From NCBI RefSeq assembly GCF_018446385.1, contig NC_055996.1, positions 124,841,750-124,905,749 of the forward strand: DNA of 64,000 bases. Reading direction: 5' to 3'. Origin of the DNA: Zingiber officinale. Taxonomy: Eukaryota > Streptophyta > Magnoliopsida > Zingiberales > Zingiberaceae. The translations under genes and the position numbers were made by a program. Shown here piece after piece: positions 47,723 through 59,327 of the stretch (positions within the stretch are counted from its first letter, which is position 1; every line of letters begins with the position of its first letter). The notes under the pieces were generated by a model that saw only the letters and a program-made list of their open reading frames with translations, was not told the origin of the DNA and did no database searches.

Positions 47723-48540
47723 TCATCCGACACGATAAGGCTGGAGATGATTCGCACTCCATGGCCGATCCAGCTGTCGTCCGTCTTCATCCTCCAGATA
47801 GTAAGCGCCCGAGCGGAGTTTTCCGATAACCTTGAAAGGGCCCGCACAGGGAGCTTCCAGCTTGCCGACGTCGCCGGCCGGCTTGACTTTCTTCCAGACA
47901 AGGTCGCCGACCTGGAACGATCTGGGGATCATGCGCCTGTTGTAGTTTTGCTTCATCCGCTGCCGGTACGCCATCAGCCGGACGGACGCCTTGGCCCGCT
48001 CCTCTTCAACCAAATCTAGCTCCATGTTCCTCCGCTCGGCGTTGCCTTCATCATAATCCTGGATTCGGGCGGACTCGACACCGACTTCAACAGGAATCAC
48101 CGCTTCGCCGCCGTACACCAGATGGAAAGGCGTGACGCCCGTTCCTTCCTTTGGAGTCGTTCGGATGGCCCATAAGATGCCCGGCACTTCATCCACCCAA
48201 CTTCCTCCCAAATGGTCGAGCCGAGCTCGAAGAATACGAAGAATTTCCCGATTGGCTACTTCGGCTTGACCATTGCTTTGGGGGTATGCAACGGACGTGA
48301 AGTGTTGTTCAATGCCGAAGCTTTTGCACCAATCTTCGAGCAATTTTCCTGTGAACTGCCGCCCGTTGTCGGAAATAAGTCGACGAGGGATGCCGAACCG
48401 ACAGATGATGTTCTGCCAAATAAATTTCTTGACCATCTGCTTGGTGATCTTGGCTAGCGGCTCGGCCTCCACCCACTTGGAAAAATAATCAACCGCCACC
48501 AATAAAAATTTCCGCTGTTCGGTTGCCATAGGAACGGACC
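47723..48540 (-). pseudogene. Gypsy integrase core and C-terminal region
   Basis: The frame runs from about ATEQRKFLLVAVDYFSKWVEA to QLDRPWSANHLQPYRVG. The second catalytic Asp is in RLISDNGRQFTG and the Glu in NGQAEVANREIL. The first Asp (WGMDIVGPF) lies in the preceding frame, so a one-base shift near 48525-48540 breaks the core. The C-terminal part has FQVGDLVWKKVKP and GPFKVIGKL, the usual Gypsy chain end. In working relatives it inserts the cDNA into the host chromosome. Confidence 0.88.
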
Positions 48541-50682
48541 CACGATATCCATTCCCCATTGGTCGAACGGACAAGAGACAGTAGCGGCCTTCATTTCCTC
48601 CGCCGGTCGGTGAGAGAAATTATGATACCTTTGGCAAGAAAGGCACGTCGTGATAGTCCGAGCGGCGTCTGTTTGTAGAGTTGGCCAGAAATATCCGGCC
48701 AGCAGGATTTTCTTAGCCAGTGATCGTCCGCCCGGATGCCCACCGCAGGATCCTTGATGCACTTCTTGGAGGATGTACGCCGCGTCTTCCGAGCTCACGC
48801 ATTTCAGTAACGGGCGGGAGAAAGCCTTCTTGTAGAGTTGATCTCCAATAAGTGTGAACCGACCGACTCTCCTCCTCAGTAGCTGGGCCTCATCCCGATC
48901 GGACGATGTAGCACCCGAGCGGAGAAACTCCATGATGGGTGTCCGCCAGTCGCTCGGAGATGCGAGGCCCTCCATCCGATCGACGTGCGCCACCAAAGCT
49001 ACTTGTTCAATTGGCTGCTGGATGGCGATCGGCGTTATTGAGCTTGCAAGTTTGGCTAACTCATCAGCCGCTTGGTTCTCCGCTCGGGGTATCTTCTGGA
49101 TAACAACTTCTCTGAAGTCGGCCTTGAGTTTCTCGAAGGCTTGAGCGTAAAGCTTGAGCCGAGCGTTATTGATTTCAAAAGTACCTGTCAACTGCTCAGC
49201 GGCCAATTGGGAGTCTGAATGGAGCGTTACCCGTCCGACCCCTACATGCCGAGCGGCCTGTAAACCAGCTATAAGGGCTTCATACTCTGCCTCATTATTC
49301 GTGGCTCTATAATCCAGCCGGACGGATAAGTGCATCTTCTCTTCTTGGGGAGACAGCAATAATACACCAATACCGCTCCCGAGCCGAGTGGACGATCCGT
49401 CTACAAATACCTTCCACATGGCTTCGGGCTCTGGTCTTTGTACCTCGGTGATGAAATCCGCCAAGGACTGCGCTTTTATCGCCGACCGGGGCTGATATTG
49501 AATGTCGAACTCGCTCAGCTCCGTTGTCCATTTGATGAGCCGTCCAGACGCTTCGGGATTGAACAGCACTCTTCCCAATGGGCTATTCGTCCGGACGATG
49601 ATAGTGTGAGCCAAGAAATAAGGACGGAGGCGCCGAGCGGCGAGGACCAAAGCGAAAGCAAGTTTCTCGAGCCCGGTGTAGCGAGATTTAGCATCTTTTA
49701 AAATATGGCTCAGAAAATACACTGGCTCTTCTCCGCTCGGGCGTACTAATGCTGAGCCGACGGCTTGTTCAGTAGAAGATAAGTAGACACAAAGTGGCTC
49801 ACCCGCAGCTGGCTTGGCTAGTACCGGAAGAGAATTCAAATATGCCTTCAGGTCTTCGAACGCCCGATCGCATTCTTCGTCCCATTGAAACTTGGCGGCT
49901 TTGCGCAAGATTTTGAAGAAAGGCAGGCTCCGGTCGGCGGTTTTGGAGATGAACCTAGACAGGGCAGTTATCCGACCGGTCAAACGTTGCACTTCCCTCA
50001 GATTTCTTGGAGGCGGCATGTCTTGTAGAGCTTTCACCTTGCTGGGATTTGCTTCGATGCCCCGCTCGGTCACTATGTAACCTAGGAAGCGTCCTTCTTT
50101 TGCTCCGAATAGACACTTCTGGGGATTCAGTTTAACGCCATACCTTCTTAGCGCTCGGAAAGTCTCCTGCATGTCTTCCAAGAGATCGGCCGCTCGGACG
50201 GACTTGATGAGAATGTCGTCCACGTATACTTCCAGATTTCGCCCGATCTGCTCCTTGAATACTTTGTTCATCAGGCGTTGGTAAGTGGCTCCCGCGTTCT
50301 TCAATCCGAACGGCATCACCTTATAGCAATAGGTGTCGTCGGCTGTAACGAAGCTAACTTTTTCTTGATCTTCCCGAGCGAGCGGCACTTGATGATAGCC
50401 TTGGTAAGCGTCAAGCATACATATTAATTCGCAGCCGGCCGTAGAGTCCACCAACTGATCTATCCAGGGCAGAGGATAAAAATCTTTTGGGCAAGCTTTG
50501 TTGAGATCCCGAAAATCTATGCACACTCTCCACTTGTTGCCTGGCTTGGAGACTAATACTACGTTAGCCAACCAGGTCGGGAACTGCACCTCGCGTATAT
50601 GGTTGGCCTCCAGAAGCTTCTCCACTTCTGCCCGGATAATGACATTCTGCTCGGCGCTGAAGTTCCTTTTTCTTTGCTTCAC
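48454..50682 (-). pseudogene. Gypsy RT, RNase H, archaeal-type RNase H and integrase start
   Basis: A 742-residue open stretch. RT covers about residues 10-230, with the catalytic YVDD at 153-156 and MPFGLKNAGATYQ before it. A first RNase H-like domain is around 240-400 (SHILKDAKSRYTGLEK). A second one starts at FVDGSSTRLGSGIGV with NNEAEYEALIAGL, the extra RNase H of the Tat branch. The integrase zinc finger follows (H-x4-GGHPGGRS ... CLSCQRY), then WGMDIVGPF. It joins the protease frame through a TAG near 50755 that probably replaced a tryptophan. It ends at a frameshift in the integrase core. Confidence 0.92.
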
Positions 50683-50754
50683 GGGCCGAGCGTCCGGTCG
50701 GACGTGGAGCTGATGTTGTGCTATACTTGGTGAGATGTCGAGTAGTTCATGTGT

Positions 50755-51456
50755 CGACTAGACGAAGACATCATGGTTTGCCCGGAGACATTGGATCACC
50801 TCCTCTTTTTGATTCGCCTTCAGATCGGACGCGATGAAGGTCATGGCCTCCGATCGGGTCGGGTGTATCTGCACTTCCTCTTTTTCTTCGTAAACTAAAG
50901 AGGGAGGCTTTTCAGTGATGGTGTTTACCTCGATCCGGGGCGTCTTCCGAGCGGAATTGGCTTCTGCTCGGACCATCTCGATGTAGCATCGCCGAGCTGC
51001 CAGTTGATCCCCTCGTACTTCTCCCACTTTGTCTTCGACGGGGAATTTGATCTTCTAGTGGAAGGTGGAGACGGCCGCTCGGAACTCGCTGAGCGCCGGT
51101 CGTCCCAAAATGACGTTATATGATGATGGAGAGTCGACTACCACGAAGTTTGCTATCCGTGTCCTCCTGAGCGCCTCCTCTACCAGCGATATGGCCAGAC
51201 GAATCTGTCCGACCGGCTGAACTTCATTGCCCGTAAACCCGTACAGGGGGGTTGTCATGGGAAGCAGCTCGGCGCGTTCAATTTGCAGTTGATCGAATGC
51301 TTTCTTGAATATGATATTGACCGAGCTCCCTGTGTCAATAAAAACGCGGTGAATAGTGTAGTTAGCTATTACCGCTTTGATGAGAAGGGCGTCGTCATGG
51401 GGGACTTCCACTCCTTCCAAGTCCCGGTCCGAACTAATTTCTGGTCGCTCGCCCAT
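50755..51456 (-). pseudogene. Gypsy protease and link to RT
   Basis: The aspartic protease site reads RVFIDTGSSVNIIF. It is preceded by VEVPHDDALLIKAVIANY and followed by SYNVILGRPAL. A TAG after STFH (51055-51057), probably from CAG, and a second TAG near 50755 interrupt the otherwise continuous frame into RT. Relative to gag it is in a shifted frame, with the shift near 51450. In working copies it would cut the polyprotein. Confidence 0.85.
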
Positions 51457-52863
51457 TCCTGGCTGCAGCCGACCGCATGGATCTGGAGCTGCCGGACGCT
51501 TGCTTTCCTTGCTAGGTTGGAATCTCCTCCGGTCGGACCACCAGCTATGATGTTGATCTCGCCTCGGGAAGTATTACTTTTATTTTCTTCTTCCCGAGCG
51601 GACGGTCGGGACCGTTCTCTAGACATTCGCCGATTGTCCCGCCTTGGAGAGCGATGCCGATCAGGGGTCTGTTGTTGTCTCCTGTCAGGTTGTGTCCGAT
51701 CGGCTTCATGAGTTCTCTGTCGCCTGTCAACTGAGGGAGACCGTCGACCGCCATTCCGGGGAACGGGATGAGCAATCAAGGGAAGACTTCGACAATCCCT
51801 TGTGTTGTGCGTATCCGTCCGGTGGAAGGAGCAGAACATCGGGGTCCATTTCTTCTTTGGCTTGGGCCGAGCGGCAGCTACCTCTTGCACATGTGACCTT
51901 GCATGGGGGGAGCGGATTACTTCAGCCCTCGGTCCTCTGGGTGGATGGGCAGCGTGCGGCTTCCGCTCGGCAATTAGAGCCCGCTCGGTTGGTGTTTTTT
52001 TTTTCCGGGCGGCTTGGGCTTCCTCTACGTTGATGCATTCGTTGGCCCGGTGTAGCATGTGGTCGTAGTCTCGGGGCGGCTTGCGAATGAGCGATCGGAA
52101 GAAATCCCCATCCACTAGGCCTTGTGTGAAGGCATTCATCATTGTCTCCGAGGTGGCCGTGGGAATATCCATGGCCACTTTGTTGAACCGCTGGATATAG
52201 GCTCTGAGCGGCTCTCTTGGCTCTTGCTTGATTGCGAACAAGCTGACACTCGTCTTCTGATAACGCCGACTGCTTACAAAATGATGGAGGAAGGCCGTTC
52301 GGAAGTCCTTGAAGTTTGTGATGGACCCATCCGGCAATCTCCGAAACCATCGTTGAGCCGATCCAGAGAGGGTGGTTAGAAAGACTCGACACTTCACCCC
52401 ATCCGTATATTGGTGAAGGGTAGCAGTGTTGTCGAATTTACCCAGATGATCATCCGGATCGGTGGTCCCATTGTATTCGTCGATCGTCGGGGGCACGTAG
52501 TGCTTTGGCAAAGGATCCTTCAAGATGGCTTCTGAGAATTGGCGATTAATCTGCTCGGGCGATGCGTCCGCTCGGGGGGGCTTTTCCTTTTCTGTCTTCT
52601 CGTCTGGGCCTTTCATCAGAAGAAGATCCCCGATCTCTATGGATTGCTGCAGCTTCAGGGGTGCGGAATAGGGCCCGATGAAATGCAACGGTGGCCTGCG
52701 GTGCTTCCGCTCGGCCACCAGACGCGGACGTGGCTTGCTGCTCCGGCCGCTCGGCTGCTGCTTTCTGTTTTTGCTCCACAAGCTTGGCGGCCCTCAACTC
52801 GACCAGAGCGTCGAGTTCCTCCGTGGAGAGCGTCACCGTGTGTTGTCGTCCAGTCTCGTCCAT
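51369..52863 (-). pseudogene. Gypsy gag (frameshifted)
   Basis: The start is taken at MDETGRQHTVTLSTEELDAL, about 45 bases past the LTR junction, as in the decayed copy at 23118. The first ~60 residues are in one frame. From about FIGPYSAPLKL (near 52690) a second frame carries the gag domain (PPTIDEYNGTTDPDDHL, GSAQRWFRRLPDGSI, FVSSRRYQKTSVSLFAIKQ). It then has a knuckle-like CSFHRTDTHNTRDC and a basic Arg-rich tail. One base must have been gained or lost between about 52680 and 52780. Confidence 0.85.
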
Positions 52864-52884
52864 TGTTTCTGCTCGGATACAGGA

Positions 52885-52908
52885 GCGTTCCCAAAGACGG
52901 CGCCAAAT
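52885..52908 (-). other. Primer binding site region of the Gypsy element
   Basis: On the minus strand TTTGGCGCCGTCTTTGGGAA follows the LTR end GGATCA with one intervening A. A site starting TGGCGCC is common next to Tat-branch LTRs. Which tRNA it pairs with was not determined. Confidence 0.75.
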
Positions 52909-55445
52909 TGATCCTGTCCGAATGCTGAATCAACGGATGCTGGGCACGGGGCGCTCCTCGGATGCTGACGTGGATCTTCAACTGGTCGCCAGAAACTCCG
53001 GCGAACCTGCACAGAAGTCGGGCTGGGAAGGGGTTCCCTGCGGCGACCCTCCGACGCTCAAGTCAGGCAAGTAGATGAAAAAGGTGGCTCCAAAGGTGTA
53101 AAAACGCGTACCTCCGGCGAAGTATGAGGTTCTTTATATAGGGCGGTGAAAGAGCTCTTACACGCCCTCCGAGGCGCATACGTGTCCGCAACCCATACCC
53201 CGGTATGTGGCTGTCAGAAAGCTTATCTGACCCATACTGCTACAGTCAAAGCATGTCCTTGATGGGACAACGGAACCCCCTGTCATAAGATTTGGAGTAT
53301 GGCCTACATGTGGAACATACCCGCTGTCAGAAAAAGATGTCCCTTGTCCATTTCCACTTGGTTCCGTCCGAGCGTCCGGCCGGCTCGCATCCGCCTTACG
53401 TCCGACCAGGCACATACATATAACGGTCTAGGAAGATTCTCGGTGGGGGTGCCTTGTAGAGACTATTAGCAGTATGCTACCTCTTGTGTTCGGCCAAGCG
53501 ATCCGCTCGGCTATGTGATATTTGTTGGTGCAACCTTAGGTCAAGGTTGACCTGGTTGACCAGACTCGAGTTGACTTGACTCGAGTTGTGTTTTGATGTT
53601 TGACGATGTTTGACAAGAACAGAAAGACATGTAGACATGGACAATGCAGGTGCAGTTGTCCATGCGGAGAGATACTGATCAGGTTGGATGAAGAAGAGTC
53701 AAGTAGGTCAAGGTTGACCGGATACTTGACTGGTGAAAAGTCCTAACTGGGATGTTAGGCAGTCGGGGAAGTCCTGGTGAGTGAAGCCAGGTGAAAATCC
53801 TAGTGAGTGAAGCTAGGTGAAAGGAAAGTCCTGGTGAGTGAAGCCAGGCAGTTGGAAAGTCCTGGTGAGTGAAGCCAGGCAGTTGGAAAGTCCTGGTGAG
53901 TGAAGCCAGGCAAGGGAAATCCAGATAGGTCAAGGTTGACCAGACATCTGGTGAAAAGTCCAAGTATGGAGACTTGGCACGAGAAAAGTCCAAGTATGGA
54001 GACTTGGCACGGGAGAAGTCCAAGTTTGGAAGCTTGGCATGCGAAGTCGGAGAGGGCTCGGTAGCTCGTTCTCCGGACTAGGTCAGAGAGGGCTCGGTAG
54101 CTCGTTCTCTGCACCGGACGTGGAAGTCGGAGAGGGCTCGGCAGCTCGTTCTCCGGACTAGGTCAGAGAGGGCTCGGTAGCTCGTTCTCTGGACCAGACG
54201 TCGGAGAGGGCTCGGAAGCTCGTTCTCCGGACTAGGTCAGAGAGGGCTCGGGAGCTCGTTCTCTGGACCGGATGAGAAGGTCGGAGAGGGCTTGGTAGCT
54301 CGTTCTCGAGGCTTTAGGGTTGATGGGAAGCTCTAAGTGAGACCTGGGATTAGCTGATAGGACACCAGACCGATCAGTAACGAAGCAGAAGGAGACGATC
54401 AAGGCAATCCGGGAGTTGGGGATCGGTCTGGGGACCGATCAGCCTAGGGCCTGATCGGTCCACAGACCGATCAGGAAACGATCAGGAGGTCACTGATCGT
54501 AGCCTGATCGGTCCACAGACCGATCAGGAGGATCCCTGATCGGTCCACAAGACCGATCAGGAAACGATCAGTAGGCCACTGATCGTTGCCTGATCGGTCC
54601 ACAGACCGATCAGGATCCTCCTGGACCGATCAGGATAGAGCCTGATCGGTCCAGCACTAGCCGTTGTGACACAACGGCTAGTCTCTGCTTCGTCTGTTGC
54701 TTCTGTTTCCTCTTCGCAGGGTGCAGGGAGATACCAGAGGATATAAGGGGAGTCTACAGTGATCGCAAGAACAACTCTTCTTCTTCTTCTTCTTTCTTGG
54801 ACTGTGATCAGCGCTGCTGAGCTTTGTTGAGCTCTTGACGCATTGAAGCTTCGCGTGAGCTTCCAGCTGGATCACCTGCTGTTGTAGGCGCTTGGAGCTG
54901 TTGCTTCTCCCAGTCGACGAGAAGGCAAGATTGTTTTTACATTCGTATTGTCTTCTGCTTTCTTGTATTTCTTGTACATTCATCTTGCTGTTGCAAGAAT
55001 ATTGTGGCGAGGTTTCTCCACCCAGAAGGAGTGTTCGTATTAGCCGGTTTTCCGGGGTTTCATCCACCGACGGATTGATAGGCTTCGTCCACCTTACGGA
55101 CACGCAGAGGAGTAGGAGTATCATCTCCGAACCTCGTTACATCGGTTTGTTTTCTTTTCCTTCGTTTCTACGTGTTATTTTCCGCTGCGCTAACCCTAGT
55201 TTGTAGAAACGCGACGATTTGGGGTCGGCTATTCACACCCCCCTCTCTAGCCTCCGTACGAAGGATCCTAACAATATTATTCGTTGAGCGCCGAAACCCT
55301 GACCTTCGACAGGGCGCCTATAACCACCAACTAGACACCGGCCGGCCAGCCGGTCAGCCCACCCCCAGTCTGCCACCTGCCATTTTGGCTTCCACGTGGC
55401 ATTGACCTCACCGGACGGGGGTCCCCTGTTCTTACAACCGGATCA
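52909..55445 (-). repeat. 5' LTR of the Gypsy element, split by a solo LTR
   Basis: It is the same LTR as 43119-43900, in two parts: 52909-53522 and 55274-55445, 781 bp together after removing the insertion and one duplication copy. Its minus-strand TATA box is at 53133-53140, so the nested LTR interrupts U3 about 380 bp upstream of it. The outer end is followed by CTTAA. Confidence 0.92.
53523..55273 (+). repeat. Solo LTR, TGTTGG family, with GATCGGTC palindrome array
   Basis: It starts TGTTGGTGCAACC and ends GGATCCTAACA, 1751 bp, flanked by a perfect ATATT (53518-53522, 55274-55278). The uninterrupted partner LTR at 43725 shows the empty site. Internal order: ~33-bp units with GTGAGTGAAGCCAGGCAG (53775-53915); two units with GTCCAAGTATGGAGACTTGG; about eight ~33-bp units with GAGAGGGCTCGGTAGCTCGT (54045-54305); CTGATCGGTC/GACCGATCAG palindromes (54420-54655); TATAAGG at 54742; TTTTCCGCTGCG near 55180; ATTCACACCCCCCTCTCTAG near the end. 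Confidence 0.93.
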
Positions 55446-57525
55446 CTTAATTATATCCATGCCCTTAAACTTTAATTTGACCTAATATTTTGAGAGAAAT
55501 AATTTCTTAAATATGAATTAAAATTTTTAAATATATTCATATTCAAAAAATCATTTCTTTCAATATATTAGGTCAAATTGAAGTTTGAGAATATGGATAT
55601 AATAAGGAGAGTAAACGAACACATAGGAACTAATTTCATATCAATCTGAGATTGTTTGATCCATCGGCCAATTTTATCCAAAATCGGCTGATAGACCAAA
55701 CAACCTCAGATTGATATGCCCTCAAACATCAATTTGACCCAATATATTAAGAGCAATGATTTTTTAAACATGAATGTGTTTAAAAAATTTAATTCATATT
55801 TAAAAATCATTGCTCTTAGTATATTGAGTCAAATTGAGGTTTGAGGGCATGGATATAATCAAAAGAGGTAGACGAATACATATGGACTAGTTTCATATCA
55901 ATCCGAGGTCATTTGGTCCATCAGCCGATTTTGAGCAAAACCAGCTAATGGATCAAACGACCTCAGATTGATATTAAACTAGATCCTATATGTTCAGTTA
56001 GTTCTCTTGATTATATTCATCCCCTCATATATCAATTTGACTCAATATATTGAGAGTAATAATTTTTTGAACATGAATATGTTCAAAAATTCATGGTCAA
56101 ATATTGTTGTTCTTAATATATTAGGTTAAATTGATATTTGAGGGCATGAATATAATCAAAAGAACTAACCAAACTCATATGATCTAGTTTCATGTCAATC
56201 TGAGGTCATTTAGTCTATTAGCTAGATTTTTTAAACATGAACTAAAAATTTTAAATATTTTTATGTTTAAAAAATTATTACTCTCAATATATTGAGTTGA
56301 ATTGATGTTTGAGAGTATACATATAATTAGAATATGTAGACGAACACATAAGACCTAGTTTCATGTCAATCCGAGGTCGTTTGATCCATCCGTCAATTTT
56401 ACCTAAATTCGGCTGATGGACCAAACAACCTCGGATTGACATGAAACTAGATTCTATGTATTTGGATAATTCTTCTTATTATACCCATGCCATCAAAATT
56501 TAATTTGATCTAATATATTGAGAGCAATAATTTTTTAAATATAAATTAAAATTTTTAAATATATTCATATTTAAAAATCATTACTCTTAATATATTGAGT
56601 CAAATTAAAGTTTGAGGGCATGGATATAATTAGAAGAGGTAGACGAACACATAGGAACTTGTTTCATGTTAATCCGATATCATTTGGTCAATCAACCAGT
56701 TTTGTTGATGTACCAAACATTGGATTGATATGTAATAAGTTCCTATGTGTTTGTCTAACTCTCCTAATTATATTCATGCTCTCAAATTTTAATTTGACCT
56801 AATATATTGAGAGTAATAATTTTTTAAACATGAATATATTTAAAAAATTTAATTCATATTTAAAAAATTATTGCTCTCAATATATTAGGTCAAATTGAAG
56901 TTTGAGAGCATGAATATAATCAAGAGAACTAGCCAAAAATATAAGATCTAGTTTCATGTCAATCTGAGGTCATTTGGTTCATTAACTAGATTTTTTGAAC
57001 ACAAATTAAAATTTTCAAATATATTCGTGTTTAAAAAGTATCTCTCTCAATATATTGAGTCAAATTGATGCTTGAGGATATAAATATAATCATGAGAGAT
57101 AGAGGAACACATAGAAATTATTTTCATGTCAATCTGAAATTATTTATTTGGTTAATCAGTCAATTTCAGGTAAAATTGGCTAATGTACCAAATGTCAAAT
57201 TGACATTTGAGGGTATGAATATAATAAGGAGAGATAGAAGAACACATTGAAACTAGTTTCATATCAATCCGAAGTTATTTGGTCTATCAACCGATTTTAT
57301 ATAAAATTGATTTTGATAAAAAAAAAAAAAAAGTAAATCAATCAACTGATTTGATTAAAATTCTGACATTTCGACATGGAGCTAAATCGATTAGACTGCT
57401 CCAAAACATCAATTGACTAATAAGTGTAAAATTGGAAATAAGTACATAATTTGGTAATTATAAAGCTACCCTATGTGATTTGGTAATTTCAAAAACTTAC
57501 CTATGTGGTTCGATAAAAAGTTGAA
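55446..57525. mobile_element. Foldback-type element 1, right part
   Basis: It continues from 43118. At least four consecutive hairpin-like pairs are visible. A forward arm (GGATTGACATGAAACTAG ... TATATTGAGAGCAATGATT) is followed by a ~25-bp spacer, then the same arm reversed (AATCATTGCTCTCAATATA ... CTAGTTTCATGTCAATCC). Arms are roughly 110-130 bp and 80-90% alike. The right terminal repeat (57300-57525) is the inverse of 42525-42760. No frame codes for protein. No clear target duplication was found next to the ends. Confidence 0.7.
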
Positions 57526-57577
57526 TAATATATGTAGCCTTGCCCCAGCTTCATATTTTCATTATTAGGACATCTTC

Positions 57578-57788
57578 CGTCCTCTCGGAATGGATAGTTG
57601 GTTAGCGCATGGTGGTATTGCTACATGGGATTTGGGGGTCAAACCCTGGCTAGTAACCGAGTGTCTGCCCTCTTTCATGCACTATTCAAGAATTCATGGC
57701 TAATAGTCATCCGTGATTTACCTCTTTCGTGTTGGCCTAGGAACATACTTGTGGAGGTACTGGGGGTGAGCGAATCATCTTTTGCTAC
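57578..57788 (+). repeat. tRNA-derived SINE with 18-bp target duplication
   Basis: The 211-bp unit starts CGTCCTCTCGG. A-box-like TAGTTGGTTAGCGCATGG (about 57594) and B-box-like GGGTCAAACCC (about 57645) resemble a polymerase III promoter. It is flanked by CATTATTAGGACATCTTC (57560-57577) and CATTATTAAGACATCTTC (57789-57806), 17 of 18 identical. Length, promoter boxes and long duplication together identify a SINE. The 74-75-residue frames on both strands are not genes. Confidence 0.85.
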
Positions 57789-57806
57789 CATTATTAAGAC
57801 ATCTTC

Positions 57807-59327
57807 AAAACTTAGAGTTTTATGAATTTTATAGTCTCCAATATGTAACCTCAATACCATATCAAATTCTTTTAAACAAAAATCTATCACTTTTTTCACA
57901 ATAAAAAAATCCTCTATAATTTTTTTTGGACCTTATATTTACCCTCTTTGGGAGGAGGTGAGTGAAAGGGGAGGGAAGGGTATATAGGGGGGAAGAGAAT
58001 TTTTACCCTTGTTTGGGTGGGAGTGAGTTATGGAGGGGAAGGGGAGAGAAGGGTAAAACTTACTCTTACATGCTTAGGAATCAGTGAAATTTCTTACACT
58101 CCAATTTAGAATGTCAGAAAGGGGAAGAAGAGGGAAGAAGAAATTATTTTAATTTTATCCTTATTTTTTTCACATGTAGATTTAATTTTCAAAAAGAGAA
58201 TATTTTTATATATTTAATCTTCATTCTCCTCTCTTTCCTCCCGAATAGACCTTCTCTTCCTCCTAAATAAAGGTAAGATAAATTCTTTAATTCCCCTCCT
58301 TTTCCCTCCCTTCGCCTTCCATTAATAAACATTCCCTCATCTCATCTAGACAGAGGCTTAGGGATGAACATTTAGCTAAAACTGAACCGACTGAACTGAA
58401 CAAATTGAAAATTAAGCAAATCAAAATTTGTTCGAAGCAACCAAACTGATCAAATTTTCCTACGAAAATCGAATAAATTGAATAGATTAAATATCAATTA
58501 ATTTAGTTTTAACCGAATTAACTAACATTTTAAAATCAAATTAATCAAATTTAGATTTTATTTAATTAATTATATTTTTAAATAAAAAATAATCAAATTA
58601 ATATTCTTATTCCATTTAACTAAATTATGAATTTTAAACCCGAAATCGAATCAAATTAATCGAAAATCAAACTAATTTTTTTAAAAAAAAATTGAAAATC
58701 AAATTTTTAAATTCGATAGGTTCGATTATTTTGATTTTACTATTTATACTCATCCCCTACTTACATTATCATTTTTTTTTATCATCATTAATTATTGATC
58801 TCACTCATATGATTAATTTTGAGATTTAAAAGTTGATTTAAAATTTCACAAATGCCCTTAAATTACAAATCTCAAACTTCATCGATTTTTTTCTTTCAAT
58901 TTTTATATTTCAACCTCTTTAAAGCATCCACACCAATTTTCTTATCCAAAATATATAATTTAGGGTAAAAAAATTAATTTATTAAATTTGGATATTCATT
59001 TTTCATTACATCATATATATTTTCCTTATTTTCTCTCTCTCCTTTATAATAGTTAGGGAATGAAATTTATTCCCTAAATTTAGATAAGTACTATTTATAA
59101 ATGTTAAATTTAGAGAATGGATAGGATAGCTAATGTAAAAAATTTTTAACTACCCTATCTAAAATCTAGAATAATATATTTAGATAGGATAAGTGATTTG
59201 GATACTTAAGATGCCCTTACAATTTTTCATTTTATCTCCCTTCCATTTAAATTATAAGGTCAACTATTTGGAAAATTATAGGTTTCCATATGAAAAATTT
59301 GTAAATAAAATATTATTAGCATTTGCC
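57807..59327. other. AT-rich sequence with a purine/pyrimidine inverted block
   Basis: From about 57945 to 58080 the plus strand is rich in GGAGGGGAAGGG-type purines. From about 58200 to 58320 it is rich in CCCCTCCTTTTCCCTCCC-type pyrimidines, forming an imperfect inverted pair that may be a small TIR element. 58370-58740 repeats AACCGAATTAA-like words. The rest is AT-rich with nothing recognised. Confidence 0.4.

Larger units (their letters stand above)
43119..55445 (-). mobile_element. Full-length Tat-type Ty3/Gypsy retrotransposon
   Basis: LTRs at both ends are flanked by a perfect CTTAA duplication (43114-43118, 55446-55450). Excluding the nested solo LTR the element is about 10.57 kb. 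On the minus strand the order is LTR, primer site, gag, protease, RT, RNase H, second RNase H, integrase, 65-bp tandem array, region with an opposite-strand gene, polypurine tract, LTR. The second, archaeal-type RNase H and the extra opposite-strand gene are known marks of the Tat branch (Retand/Grande-like). Stops and frameshifts in gag and pol make this copy defective. LTR divergence suggests an age of the order of a million years at commonly used plant rates. Confidence 0.9.

Noticed and set aside
53679..54114. Minus-strand frames with repeated LDFSRAKSPY and TRTFQLPGF words
   Set aside because: Translation of the tandem units in the solo LTR at 53523-55273.
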